Source of the DNA: Climacium dendroides
Taxonomy: Eukaryota; Streptophyta; Bryopsida; Hypnales; Climaciaceae
Assembly: GCA_950106755.1 (NCBI GenBank)
Contig: OX467086.1
Location: 21,780,001-21,844,000, forward strand
Direction: 5' to 3'
DNA: 64,000 nucleotides
A model generated the notes under the pieces. It had not been told where the DNA came from, ran no database searches, and was given only the letters and a program-made list of their open reading frames with translations. Position numbers and translations under genes: made by a program. The number at the start of each line of letters is the position of its first letter. The first letter of the stretch is position 1. Shown here piece after piece: positions 49,750 through 60,738 of the stretch.

Positions 49750-50049
49750 TTAACCCTTAAATGATAGGGCTGTGATTGTAAAAATCATCCTTTTTGGCTT
49801 TGTGTGAATAGTTGGTTTTAAAAAAAACAAAAACTAAAGCACTCACAGGAAGTCAAACAATTAGTCTACTTGACGGAAACCCCTTGCAGTGTGTTGTTCA
49901 ACATGCTTGTGTCAAAAAAAAACTATTATAAAAGACCTTTCCTTTTCATGCAAAATTCTAAGGATGAATAGTTGTACTTTTGTCCTACACTCAAAGATTC
50001 TCTGTCATTTAGTAACCAAAAAATGGCAGTAGCGTCATTTATGGGTTAA
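49750..50049. mobile_element. TTAA element of the 0.21-kb family carrying a SINE fragment
   Basis: It starts TTAA-CCCTTAAATGATAGG and ends GCGTCATTTATGGG-TTAA. The interior matches the units at 3472-3905 (AAAGCACTCACAGGAAGTCA, GATTCTCTGTCATT) except for an insertion of about 65 bp that is the 3' part of the SINE. It shows the SINE family post-dates this element. Confidence 0.78.
49858..49920 (+). mobile_element. 5'-truncated SINE copy
   Basis: CTTGACGGAAACCCCTTGCA through CATGCTTGTGTC and an A-run matches the 3' end of the SINE at 27700-27870. Target duplication not resolved. Confidence 0.65.
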
Positions 50050-50811
50050 CACATGTTTGGTCCCCCATAAAAATCCACAATTGTTCGATCAAGAAAGGAA
50101 GAATTTAGCATCCCCTGTTGTTGTGATGCGAGTCATTTACATATTAAAGATAGCCATCTTATTAAAAAATTGTTGATTTCAAATAGTCATAGGTGGCCTC
50201 GTGGGAGGGGGGGAGGAGGAGGCAAGATTTTTATTGAGATAGCCTTGTTGGTAGGTTTCAAGGACCATTTGTCCCATATTATTGGTAGGATGGACTCCTT
50301 CTAGGGGTACTTAAGGGCTTGGCTCCCTTATTTGGTACACTTTTTTTTTGGCACTTAATCATTTGGACTTACTCACTTTTATATTTGCACTTTGTTTTAG
50401 CTTTTTGGCTTTAGAAATTTAGAATCATAGTTTTTGGTGAGAGTTTGGATTTGTGATTGTGTTTTGGGAATGTTGTTGTTTTTTGTTTGTGAGGTTCACA
50501 CTTAGATCTTGAGGGAATTTGGTAGGCAAACTCAAGTGGGCTTTGAGTGCTACTATCTCTTTAGTTTTGAGTGTGGAGATCTAGGTTTGGTGAAGAGAAA
50601 CCGCTAAAGCAATAGTGGTGACTTCTTGTAGTCGAGAGCTACCTTCTTTTGACTTTTATGATCAAATTAGGGGGTGGTTTAGGGTTTTGTGTAGACTTTT
50701 GTCGGTACTTTTTATTCTACAAACTTGGCCACAACTAAGAGCCCCATGTTTTATTGGATAGACTACAACTCTTACAACACTGTGAACATCCCGTGCCCCC
50801 CTAGCCATTGA
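50050..50811. other. No supported gene
   Basis: No gene is seen. The stretch contains a purine-rich run (GGGAGGGGGGGAGGAGGAGG) near 50200 and T-rich sequence, with frames too short and unsupported to call. Confidence 0.4.
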
Positions 50812-51044
50812 TTAACCTCTAAATGCCCCAAAGTCTTTTTACACTTCTAGATATATATTCTAAATTGAAGAAAAAGCCAACATTTTGATAAGTTGTAATA
50901 ATTTTTTGAATTGTAACTGTACAAAATCAAACTAGACATTTTAGAGATCACATTGAAAAAAAAATCACTTATAGAATGAAAGATTACAGTGTTTTATCGT
51001 GAGGGTGTTAAAACTATGAAAGTGATTTGAAGTCTTTCAATCCT

Positions 51045-53257
51045 CACTACAACAAAAACAGTGTTTTATGATTGCAAAAATATGACTAGGGATGACGGGT
51101 GACTGCTCACAGTCATATTCTTGAATGTCAACACCTTGGGGAGAAATATGACTGCAAAATATGATTGTTAGTCATTTTTGGGCCTTGTACTTCACAAGCA
51201 TATACTAGATGCCCATTGGAAATACCAAAGTATTTCATAGACATAGGAAACATATTTGGAGAATGTTGACTTGTATTTTTAGTCATGTTTTTATGGGAGT
51301 GACATTATTTTATTTTTGGGTAGCCCCCAAAAAATATAGGTAATCCCCCAAAAATATGGACAAGTCATTGTTTAAAATTTTGAAATCCTAGGCAATTCTT
51401 TTTTTGGATTTTCAAACCTAATCACCACTTTTTTAGAGTTTTGAAATCCTAGCCGTCATTTCTTTAGGATTTTAAAACCCTAGCCGCCACTACTTTAGAG
51501 TTTTGAAACCCTAGCTGCCACTACTTTAGGATTTTGAAACCCTAACCGCCACTTTTCTTGGCTCTTCTTCCTTGTCTTTAAGCTCTTACTTGTTGCTTCT
51601 TAGTTGTTGCTTCTTAGTTGTTGTTACTTGTTGTTTTTTTGTTTCTTAGTTGTTGATTTTTGTTGCATTTTAGTTCTTGTTGCATCTTAGTTCTTGCTTC
51701 TTGTTGCTTTGTAGTTTATGAATCTTGTGTTTCTTTCCTTGCATTTTAATTCTTTTTTCTTCTTAGTTGTTGCTTTTTAATTTATGAATTTTGTTTCTTC
51801 TTCTTGCATTTTAACTTTTTTTTTTTAGTTCTTGCTTTCTGTTTCCTCTTATTGCTTTTTAGTTCTTACTTCTTGTTTTTTTTTGTTGCCTCTTAACACT
51901 TGTTTCTTATTGCCTCTTAGTTGTTATTTCTTGTTGCATCTTAACTCTTGCTTGTTATCTTTTAGCACTTGCCACTTTTTTTTTCCTTCTTTCCTTCATC
52001 ACCATTTTTATTCTTCCTATTCTAAACTTGTGCTCCATATTTTGTGTTGTTGTAAACCTTAGAAGGTTGAGTTTTGTTGTTCATTCACTAAAAATTGACC
52101 TCTCATTTCTTTAATTGTATATGCAAGCACTAAAAGTTGAAGCAAAGTTGTTGAAGGCTACTTGCAACCCAATAGAGCCATCTTCACATTATTTTAAGGA
52201 ATATAGGCCCTATTGAATTTTGTGAATGATTTATTGTGATATATATATTTTATATTGTTGGCTAATAAATGTCAATGAAGAGAGTTGCATTCCTTCTTGC
52301 ATTCTCCCTCTTCAATATGATTGTCTCATGTATATCTCTAAAATCATGTGTATGTGTTTTTAATTACATGAAGGGTTTTTTCAATTGTTAAATTATCTTG
52401 ATGTATAATTGCAATGTGTCATGTCCAATTTAAAATGCATGAAAAATATACTTGTAGTTTGTAATTAAAGCTATTTTGAACCTCAATCACCCTAATCACA
52501 AAGTACTCACAAATTTTAAAAATATGACTCTCAATTATCCAAAATATCACTTGCTTTAAGTTACATTTTACAATATATATTGGCCAAAATATAATTAGTT
52601 ATAGTTATATAATGCTCATACTTATGTGTGTCAAAATGTAACCTTACACATCCCAAAATATGACTACAATCAATTATAAAATTACTAATGACATTCACAT
52701 TAACTACCATGTCAATAAAAAATATGACTCATAAGAGTCATATTCCACATCATTCAAAAATATGACTCATGAGAGTTATTTTTCACATAGCAAAAAATAT
52801 GACTCACAACAGTGATATTCCACAATTCACATCAACAAAAAAAATGACTCATCATAGTCATATTCCACATCAACAAAAAAATATGACTCATCACAGTCAT
52901 ATTCCACGTCAACCAAAATATGACTCACCATAGTCATATTCCACGTCAGCCAAAAATATGACTAAACGGAGTCATATACCCCGTAGGATTTTTTTTCCCG
53001 AGTAGCTCAAGAAAAAGCCCCCAAAGATAGTCAACGTATATGCCATATTGGCATATTATGACAAAATATGAGTATTTATACCCCTCAACCCATATGACTA
53101 CCAATATGACTGATGTTTGAAGCGACTGCTTTTAAACTACTGGAATCAGTCATATTCTGAAGTCATGTACAGTGATTTCTGCGCGAGTCATTTTTTTTAT
53201 TTTACGACTCACTGCAGTCATATTTTGTAGTCATAAAACACTGCTTTTGTTGTAGTG
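51045..53257. mobile_element. Non-autonomous CACTA (EnSpm) element, 2.2 kb
   Basis: It begins CACTACAACAAAAACAGTG and ends CACTGCTTTTGTTGTAGTG, flanked by CCT on each side (51042-51044, 53258-53260), the 3-bp duplication expected for CACTA elements. The 5' part is followed by AAACCCTAGCYGCCACT repeats at 51410-51550. A T-rich CTTGTTGCTTCTTAGTTG-like simple sequence runs from 51560 to 52000. No transposase is encoded. The 76-codon frame at 51832 is a product of the T-rich repeat. Confidence 0.88.
52690..52985. repeat. Subterminal repeat array of the CACTA element
   Basis: Successive copies of AATATGACTCATNACAGTCATATTCCAC-like palindromic units, each about 35-45 bp, with TATGACT and AGTCATA inverted cores. 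Further AATATGACT motifs continue to the right end and appear near the left end at 51085-51170. Subterminal repeats of this kind bind the transposase in known CACTA elements. Confidence 0.8.
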
Positions 53258-53644
53258 CCTCTTTTCACATATCAAATCTAAACTGAATTGGTCACCAAAA
53301 AAATGTGAGGATAAAAGGGCCTAACATGCATAAGTCCAATCAATTTATGGCTTCTCAAAAGCTACTCTACAATTTTAAAAATGAATTGCTAATGTGATTA
53401 TTTCTTCAAGATTTAGTGTATTTGAGGCTCATTTCTAAAAGCCCTCACAACTACAGAAAGTCAAGACTGCAATGAACACTCCTTGCACAAAATCTTGAGT
53501 AGAAAAATCATAATCAATCATTTTCAAAATCAGATTGATGATAAAGCTAGAACTCAAAAAATAACTTAAAAAATTGGTTATATTTTGTTTAACTTCAAAA
53601 TACTGTCAATACCAAAATTTGGTGCTTTGGCATTTAGGGGTTAA

Positions 53645-54253
53645 ATTACTTCTTAGAAAACCTAATTTGTTGATCTTGAAGTGGAAAATTTTGAAACCCC
53701 CTCCCCTATCATCAATCTTGATACAATTACTTACATAGATATGATTACATAATACGAAAGATAGATGAAAGTATATGGAATACAAATGTGATTACAGAAT
53801 ATGAAAATTAGACAAAAATATGTGAAATATGTATATGATTACAAAATACTCTAGACAATAGTATACAAAATATGGATACAATATCATATGGAATTATGGA
53901 TACAAAATACAGATGTCCATCCCATATATCCTATATCTAATTCAATCTCAACTATTGGTTGGAAATTAAGCCCAACCTTGGTGGAAAATAAAGAAACCTA
54001 CAAGTTGCACATGGATATCTAATAAAAAATGGATACCTCCTTCTTACATCAATACCATCAAGGAAAGCACTCAGAGTGCCAATAATATTGTGTATGCAGT
54101 AGTACATGACATACCAAGTCCATTGAATAGTAGGTGGAGAGGTCATTTTTATAATGAAATCTATTGTCTATCATAAATCCTCAAAGGATATGGGACAATT
54201 TGAAAATGTGAGCGTGACTACCTGTTGTTAAAATGCATGAATTGTATTCAATG
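53645..54253. other. No supported gene
   Basis: AT-rich DNA with loosely repeated TACAAAATAT-GA-TACA phrases at 53740-53900. No gene or bounded element is recognised. Confidence 0.4.
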
Positions 54254-54597
54254 TAAAGCTTTAAACTTCATTTTAGCATAGTAGTGTTTTTTTTTCAAAA
54301 AAATTTGAATTAAGAAAAGTTGGTAAATCAATCTTAATTTTACTTTCAAAACCCATTTGAGATTTAGAGTCTTAAATCAAAAGTTGTGGACAAAATTTAG
54401 AGAAGATGTTTGAAAATGTCAAAAAAAATTATTCTTCCCAGTCCCTCTTTGAATTTTGTCCATAACTTTGATTAGAGGCTGTAAATCTCAAATGGATTTT
54501 GGGAAATGAAATTTAGATCGAATTAAAAAATAATAATAATTTAAAGTATCTTGAAAAAAAAAATTTTACTATGCCAAAATGAGGTTTAAAGTTCTAC
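54254..54597. mobile_element. Inverted-repeat element, 0.34 kb
   Basis: The left arm contains TAAACTTCATTTTAGCATAG and AAGTTGTGGACAAAATTT; the right arm contains CTATGCCAAAATGAGGTTTA and AATTTTGTCCATAACTTT. The arms, each about 150 bp, pair with modest divergence around a short loop. Ends and target duplication are not clear. Confidence 0.65.
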
Positions 54598-55086
54598 GAT
54601 AAAGATAATTCTTGCTTTCGACTTAACTAGATATGAACAATTGAGCTTCTACTAAACTTAATTTGTTTATCCCACATAGGTTGTTTTACCTCCTACCACC
54701 CCACTTGTATAAAAAGATTGTATGTACATTTTACATCTACAATGTGTTTTTGTGAGCAATGTTAAGGACAAAGTCCAACTTGATTTTGGTTTTATTCATT
54801 TTATTTTCTTTAAAATCATTGGGGGACATCATTATGCATAACAGTAATATGCATATGATAATATGCATATCTTAGATGTCAACCTCATATTAGTATGTTG
54901 ATGGAATTACAGAATTCATATTCATATTGATATCAATATATGTTTGTTGAAATCATTTTCAATCCCAATACCCTTTGAAATTCTAAATGAGTTCTCACTA
55001 TTGGTATGTTGTAAACTTGACCCACACTCAACATTGGTCTCGAGTACAACTAATGGAATTCAAACAACTGAGGTCTATCAAAACAC

Positions 55087-55229
55087 CACTACTAGAAAAT
55101 TCAGATTTTTTGTTGATTTGGACGTGTTGATCATCAACACTTTTTTGTTGATTTGGATAAAAATCAACATAAAAGTGTCGATGATCAACGCGTCTAAATC
55201 AACAAAAAAATCTGAATTTTCTAGTAGTG
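55087..55229. mobile_element. Palindromic CACTA-like MITE, 143 bp
   Basis: It starts CACTACTAGAAAATTCAG and ends CTGAATTTTCTAGTAGTG, flanked by CAC at 55084-55086 and 55230-55232. The arms are complementary almost to the centre (GATTTGGACGTGTTGATCAT against ATGATCAACGCGTCTAAATC). The terminal CACTACTAGAAA and 3-bp duplication fit the CACTA superfamily. Overlapping open frames on both strands are consequences of the palindrome. Confidence 0.85.
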
Positions 55230-57132
55230 CACCCAAATTGGTTTTTCTCTGTTGGTATTCCAAGTGCTACAATTAAAAACTCCACTTTTGGAGTGAAATC
55301 TTCAAATTAAAAACACTCGTACAAACTCTCATATTCAAATCAAATATGGAGTAGCAAAAAGAGAAAGAGAGGTGGGAATGATCAAACCGGTTGGAGTCTA
55401 AGTATTGGAGAGAATATTGAAAAGACAAGTGAGGGAGTGTTTGAAGCATTCAAAGTAGTTGGAGTAAACAAGAAGGAAAAAGTGAGATATTTTAAAGAAT
55501 ATTTGCAATTAATTAAGGTAGGACCACCCATTTGATTTTATTCCTTTCACTATTCATTGAATTGTTGGTTAGTCATTAATTTGGATTTTGCTAGGAGTTA
55601 GTGGATTAGGATTTTTGGTTAGTATTGTCTTATAAGGCCTAATAAGACAAAAGGAAAAAAGACAAAACCAAAATATAACCATTAAACTAATAGGAAAAAA
55701 TTCATAAACAAATAGGAAATAGTGTTTGATGGATTAGAAAATATTGGAAAATAGGAAAATGTCTAAGTATTAAAAATAGCCTCTAAATTAAAAGAGATTA
55801 TTTAAAATACTACAAATTGCCTAAATTCATTTAAGAATGAGTGTAGGAAGGAATTTGAACCAAAAATGAGTTTAAATTTAAAAACTCTTTTGTCAAATGG
55901 TGAATGAAGGCACAATGGATGGAGAGGGATGTTACATCATGATCGTGGTTTGTGACAATGGAACCATTGATGGAGAGGTATGTTAGTTTAATTATTTTCT
56001 TTTAATTTTTGATTTTATGTAGAATTACAAGTAGGAAGTTAAAAGTTAGCCTTGAGGTCAAAGTCTTAGAATCTAAATTACAATTTAGATAATTCTTAGA
56101 GGATTCTAAAAATATCTCACACTTAAAAAACAACCAAAAAATAAAGAAAGTTACAAGTAGATGAACTTTAGTAGTACCATTGAATGAGAATTTAATAATT
56201 TCATACAAAAGAATCTAAAAAGATTGTAAAAAGAATTTAAGAATCTAAATAAAATTTAGGATTTTTAGGATTTTGCCCATTTAGATTAAAGTAATTTGTG
56301 AATGAAGATTTAAATTATCAATTAAAGGTAGAACTTCATCTATTAATAATTTTTTATGTAGGAAGATAGTATTTTTGTGTTGGAAAGGTAATTTCTTGTT
56401 TTCTTACTTAAATATTTAAAAACCATAAAAATAGTAATTTAGAATAGAAGTTTTGGATTAGGATTAATTAAAAGATAATAATGAAGAACCTTTTGGAAGC
56501 CACTAAAGAATATTCTAAAATTAGAACCTTTTAGATCATCTTCTAAAGATTCTAAAACCAATTTATACTTGAAAACTAATTGATTTTTAAAGAAGATAAA
56601 AGTGAATGAAGTTTGAACCTAAGTTTCAATGAAGTTTTTTAACCTTGACTAAAAAGAGGTTAAATTTCAAATTTAATAAGTAGAATTAATTAGAAAACTA
56701 TCAATAAAATTTGGAATGATTTTGACTCCACACCATTTAATTTATAAACCATGGAGTGCATCTTGAAAGACATCCATTAGACACTTTCTAGCTTCAATGT
56801 TCTTCCAAGTTAAAGGATATATACATAGTTTCATGGTCATAGTAAACCCTAAAAAAAATTATGTTTAGAGATCCAAAAAAACTTTAAAAATACTCGTCCC
56901 CAAAGTGAGACTAAAACCTTCATTTATATTTATTTTTTAACAAATCTAATCACAAGATTCTTTGGTTAACTTGTTTAAGTACATTGACCTAAAATTTTAG
57001 AGTAAATATCCCCATCAATTGCAAGTTCAATGTACCCAAACTTCAAAATGTAGGCTTTTCTAGCCCTTCTTAAAGGTGAAGTTTTGATTTTCAACATTTG
57101 AAAAAAACCCCACATATGTCCTAAAACTTGTA
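55230..57132. other. No supported gene; AT-rich DNA
   Basis: Very AT-rich sequence with many stop codons in all frames. I see no gene, RNA or bounded repeat. AATCTAAA-type phrases recur at 56070-56290 without a clear unit. Confidence 0.45.
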
Positions 57133-58078
57133 CAGTAGGGTCCCAATCAAATTGGCGTTTTCGAAATCGCAGTGAAGAAAATTTCACTGCAGCCAACTTT
57201 GAGAGGCTCCCGAGAGCTGAAAAATTGGTATTTTACCACGAAATTTTTACCACAGCTTGATCTTTATGTTAATAACACATGGTCCAAATTTCAAGGCCAA
57301 AAGATTCACCATTTAAAAGTTATTCAAAATCTACCAACATGGGTAGTTGTAGAATTTTTTTCACTTCTGCCAACTTTCACAGCCTCCCAAGGATTGGAAT
57401 TTTTTTTTTTTGCCATGAAATTTTTGGAACAAAAACTAATATATGATTTCAACATATGGTCCAAATTTCAGGTCCAAAAGATTAATACAAAAAAAGATAT
57501 TCACAATCTACCAACATGTATTGTTTTGAGAAACACTTGTGGAAACCATTTCACTACTACCAACTTTGACACCCCTCCAAGGGCTAAGAAATTGTCTATT
57601 TACCGTGAATTTTTTGTCACACAACCCTTTCTATGTTAATAACATGTATGCCAAATTTCAAGGACAAAAAAATATTACAAAAAAAGATATTTAAAATCTA
57701 CCAACATGGGCAGCTTTGAGAAACCATTTTTCTATTTCCATCTTTGACACCCTTCCAAGGGCTGATATTTTTTTTTTTTTTTTCATGAAATTTTTTCTAT
57801 ACAATAATTTCTATGTTAATAACATGTGTGACAAATTTTAAGGTAAAAAAACTTATAATAAAAAAGATATACACAATCTACCAACATGTGTAGTTGTAGG
57901 AAACATTGGGAGAAGCCATATCACTACTACCAACTTTGACACCCTCCCAAGGGCTGAGAAATTGTCTATTTACCATGAAATTTTTGGCACAAGATATATT
58001 TTATGTTAATAACAAGTGTGCCAAAATTCAAGGTCAAAAAATTTATACAAAAAAAGCACACACAATCTACCAATGTGT
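57133..58078. repeat. Left inverted arm with five internal direct repeats
   Basis: Five diverged direct units begin CAACTTTGA-type at about 57193, 57371, 57561, 57741 and 57931, so the period is about 180-190 bp. Each holds a CTCCCAAGG-GCTGA block, a TTACCATGAAATTTTT block, TATGTTAATAACATG and AATCTACCAACATG. A 155-codon open frame at 57172-57639 lies in the arm and is mirrored exactly in the right arm; I regard it as repeat sequence. Confidence 0.85.
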
Positions 58079-59077
58079 ATGTCCTCCATTTGCCTCAATC
58101 ACTGGTTGTAACCTAGAAGGCATAGAATGACATAATTGGAGGAGCTTTGTATCACTAATTAACCTCCACTCTCTTTCAATAATTGTCTTCATGTCATCTA
58201 AGTTTCTAGGCCTATTTGGGTCATGTTGCACTGCATCTTTCAGAATCTTCCAAAGGTTCTCAATTGGATTGAGATCGGGAGAGTTTGCAGGCCAATCAAG
58301 CTTCTCCAAAAGGTGTGATTGTCTCCATTCTCCACATAGTTTGCTACGATGGACAGGTGCGCCATCTTCCATGAGCAATCCTTATGGCACTCTACCCATA
58401 AAATGAAGCAACTCGCCATTGTAAACCACTTCAACAAAATCCTTAGCAGAGCGTCGATCCTTAGGCATAAAAACAAGTTGTGAAACTTGTCCTCCAGCAA
58501 ATGCACCCCAAATCATCAAAGAAGTTCTCCCACTCTTAAAAGTTGGAACTATACAATCTGATGCATAGCGGTCATATGCAGTTCTCCAAACATGAATTTG
58601 TCTAGAATTTTTTCCAACTTCAAAAGTAGACTCATCTGTCCAAACAACTCGCTCCCATTCTTCTACACTCCACCTACAATACTTCTGAGCAAAAGCCAAT
58701 CGTTGAGACATGTGACGAGGTGTCAAAAAAGGTTTTTTGACTGCAATTCGATTATAAATGCCACTCCTATGTAAAGCCCTTCGAATAGTATTTCTAGACA
58801 CTTGAGTAGGACACATATTAGTAATCTCTGAGAGTGTTAAGCGACGATTAGCTTGTGAGACACGTTTAATAATACGAACATCTCTATCACTAAGTTTCTT
58901 AGCATGATTTCCACCACAAGGTTTGCTTCTGTAGGTTCCATCTTCTCGAAATCTCTTCACCAACCTCTGAACTGTTCTAACAGGGACTCCAACAATAGCT
59001 GCAATATCAACTCCTGTCTTTCCTCCCTCACTCAAACCTATAATGCGAGCACGAATTTCAACTGAAATAGCCATCAT
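58067..59077 (-). pseudogene. Tc1-like DD34E transposase, one in-frame stop
   Basis: One reading frame of 337 codons starts at the ATG at 59077 and ends with TAG at 58067-58069, interrupted by a single TAA at 58382-58384 (codon 232). Residues 1-110 form a paired-type double helix-turn-helix (VPVRTVQRLVKRFREDG, then SRNTIRRALHRSG). The catalytic residues are present: D148 in VVWTDES, D238 in LMEDGAPVH and E273 in SPDLNPIENLW, spaced 34 residues apart, so DD34E. Length is normal for Tc1. The stop lies six codons before the second aspartate, so the main product would lack the last two catalytic residues. The final codons run into the left arm. A single point change could account for the loss. 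Confidence 0.92.
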
Positions 59078-59790
59078 CTACAACTTTCAAAATGGTAATT
59101 GGATCCAAAAAAATTACTAACTAACCTCATGTCTGGAGCACTCAAATCTTAATCAAACCTTAATTAGTAATCACCCACCATCCATGATCCAACTCTCATT
59201 CACTCAATCTCTATATTGCCTCCCTCAGTCACCACATTACCTCACTCACCATGATCCAACCTTCATTCACTCACTCAGTGACTATAATTCAACCCTCACA
59301 TAGCCTCACTTACTCATCACATACATTCACTAAGTCACCATGATGCAACCCTTACATAGCCTCATTCATCAAACAATCATACTCAGTCATCACATAGCTC
59401 CAGTTAACTACACAGCACATAGCCTCACCCATTCAGTCAACACATCCTTCATGCACTCATGTCCCCAAAATCTTCAATCCTCTAATTGGAAAAATAATCA
59501 CCCATTACTTGCCTCAGCACACATCCTACCTCCTGTAATGCTCAATTTTGAAAGCAAGCATTCATATTGAGAGGAAAAGCTTCTTCATGCACATATGGTG
59601 TTCAAATTTTAAACAAGTGCATTCTTTTAGATGTGACAAGTGCATACATCTAGATTTGGGTATCCTTGATTTTGTTGAGAAACATTTATGTATGGGGATT
59701 TGGACATTTGGACAATTTTAGACCAAAAGCATGAGTGTCCATATTCTTACAATATTCTCAATATATTCTAAAACTGTTTCTCACAACTAC

Positions 59791-60736
59791 ACATATCGGT
59801 AAATTGTGTGTGCCTTTTTTGTATAAATTTTTTGACCTTGAATTTTGGCACACTTGTTATTAACATAAAATATATCTTGTGCCAAAAATTTCATGGTAAA
59901 TAGACAATTTCTCAGCCCTTGGGAGGGTGTCAAAGTTGGTAGTAGTGATATGGCTTCTCCCAATGTTTCCTACAACTACACATGTTGGTAGATTGTGTAT
60001 ATCTTTTTTATTATAAGTTTTTTTACCTTAAAATTTGTCACACATGTTATTAACATAGAAATTATTGTATAGAAAAAATTTCATGAAAAAAAAAAAAAAA
60101 ATATCAGCCCTTGGAAGGGTGTCAAAGATGGAAATAGAAAAATGGTTTCTCAAAGCTGCCCATGTTGGTAGATTTTAAATATCTTTTTTTGTAATATTTT
60201 TTTGTCCTTGAAATTTGGCATACATGTTATTAACATAGAAAGGGTTGTGTGACAAAAAATTCACGGTAAATAGACAATTTCTTAGCCCTTGGAGGGGTGT
60301 CAAAGTTGGTAGTAGTGAAATGGTTTCCACAAGTGTTTCTCAAAACAATACATGTTGGTAGATTGTGAATATCTTTTTTTGTATTAATCTTTTGGACCTG
60401 AAATTTGGACCATATGTTGAAATCATATATTAGTTTTTGTTCCAAAAATTTCATGGCAAAAAAAAAAAATTCCAATCCTTGGGAGGCTGTGAAAGTTGGC
60501 AGAAGTGAAAAAAATTCTACAACTACCCATGTTGGTAGATTTTGAATAACTTTTAAATGGTGAATCTTTTGGCCTTGAAATTTGGACCATGTGTTATTAA
60601 CATAAAGATCAAGCTGTGGTAAAAATTTCGTGGTAAAATACCAATTTTTCAGCTCTCGGGAGCCTCTCAAAGTTGGCTGCAGTGAAATTTTCTTCACTGT
60701 GATTTCGAAAACGCCAATTTGATTGGGACCCTACTG
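59791..60736. repeat. Right inverted arm with five internal direct repeats
   Basis: The exact inverse of the left arm in layout, with the five units in opposite order. The frame at 60230-60697 gives the same conceptual peptide as the left arm, so at least that 468-bp stretch is essentially identical between arms. Confidence 0.85.
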
Positions 60737-60738
60737 TA

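Larger units (their letters stand above)
50816..53640. mobile_element. TTAA element (inverted relative of 47526-48176) split by a CACTA element
   Basis: TTAA at 50812-50815 is followed by CCTCTAAATGCCCCAAAG, and GCTTTGGCATTTAGGGG precedes TTAA at 53641-53644. The outer segments, 50816-51041 and 53258-53640, match 47526-48176 in reverse orientation. A 2.2-kb CACTA element occupies the centre. Joined without it, the original TTAA element is about 0.6 kb, like its relative. Confidence 0.83.
57133..60736. mobile_element. Tc1/mariner element, 3.6 kb, with 0.95-kb inverted arms
   Basis: The element is bounded by TA at 57131-57132 and 60737-60738. The outer ends read CAGTAGGGTCCCAATC and its complement. 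The arms, 57133-58078 and 59791-60736, stay in register base for base with no net length difference. They are near-identical over most of their length, more diverged at the inner edge, and one outer mismatch is at ATCGCAG/ATCACAG. The centre holds a minus-strand transposase frame with one stop, then a 59100-59780 spacer rich in CACTCAC/CATGATCC phrases. TA duplication and a DD34E transposase identify Tc1-like. Near-identical arms imply a young insertion. Confidence 0.93.

Noticed and set aside
51832..52062. 76-codon frame rich in L, F, S and C
   Set aside because: It is a by-product of T-rich CTTNTTG simple sequence inside the CACTA element.
54944..55276. Overlapping frames on both strands
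   Set aside because: They are read through the 143-bp palindrome and mirror each other.
57172..57639. 155-codon open frame, repeated exactly at 60230-60697 on the other strand
   Set aside because: It lies wholly within the inverted arms of the Tc1 element and spans their internal direct repeats. No domain is recognisable, so the openness is best explained as repeat sequence.
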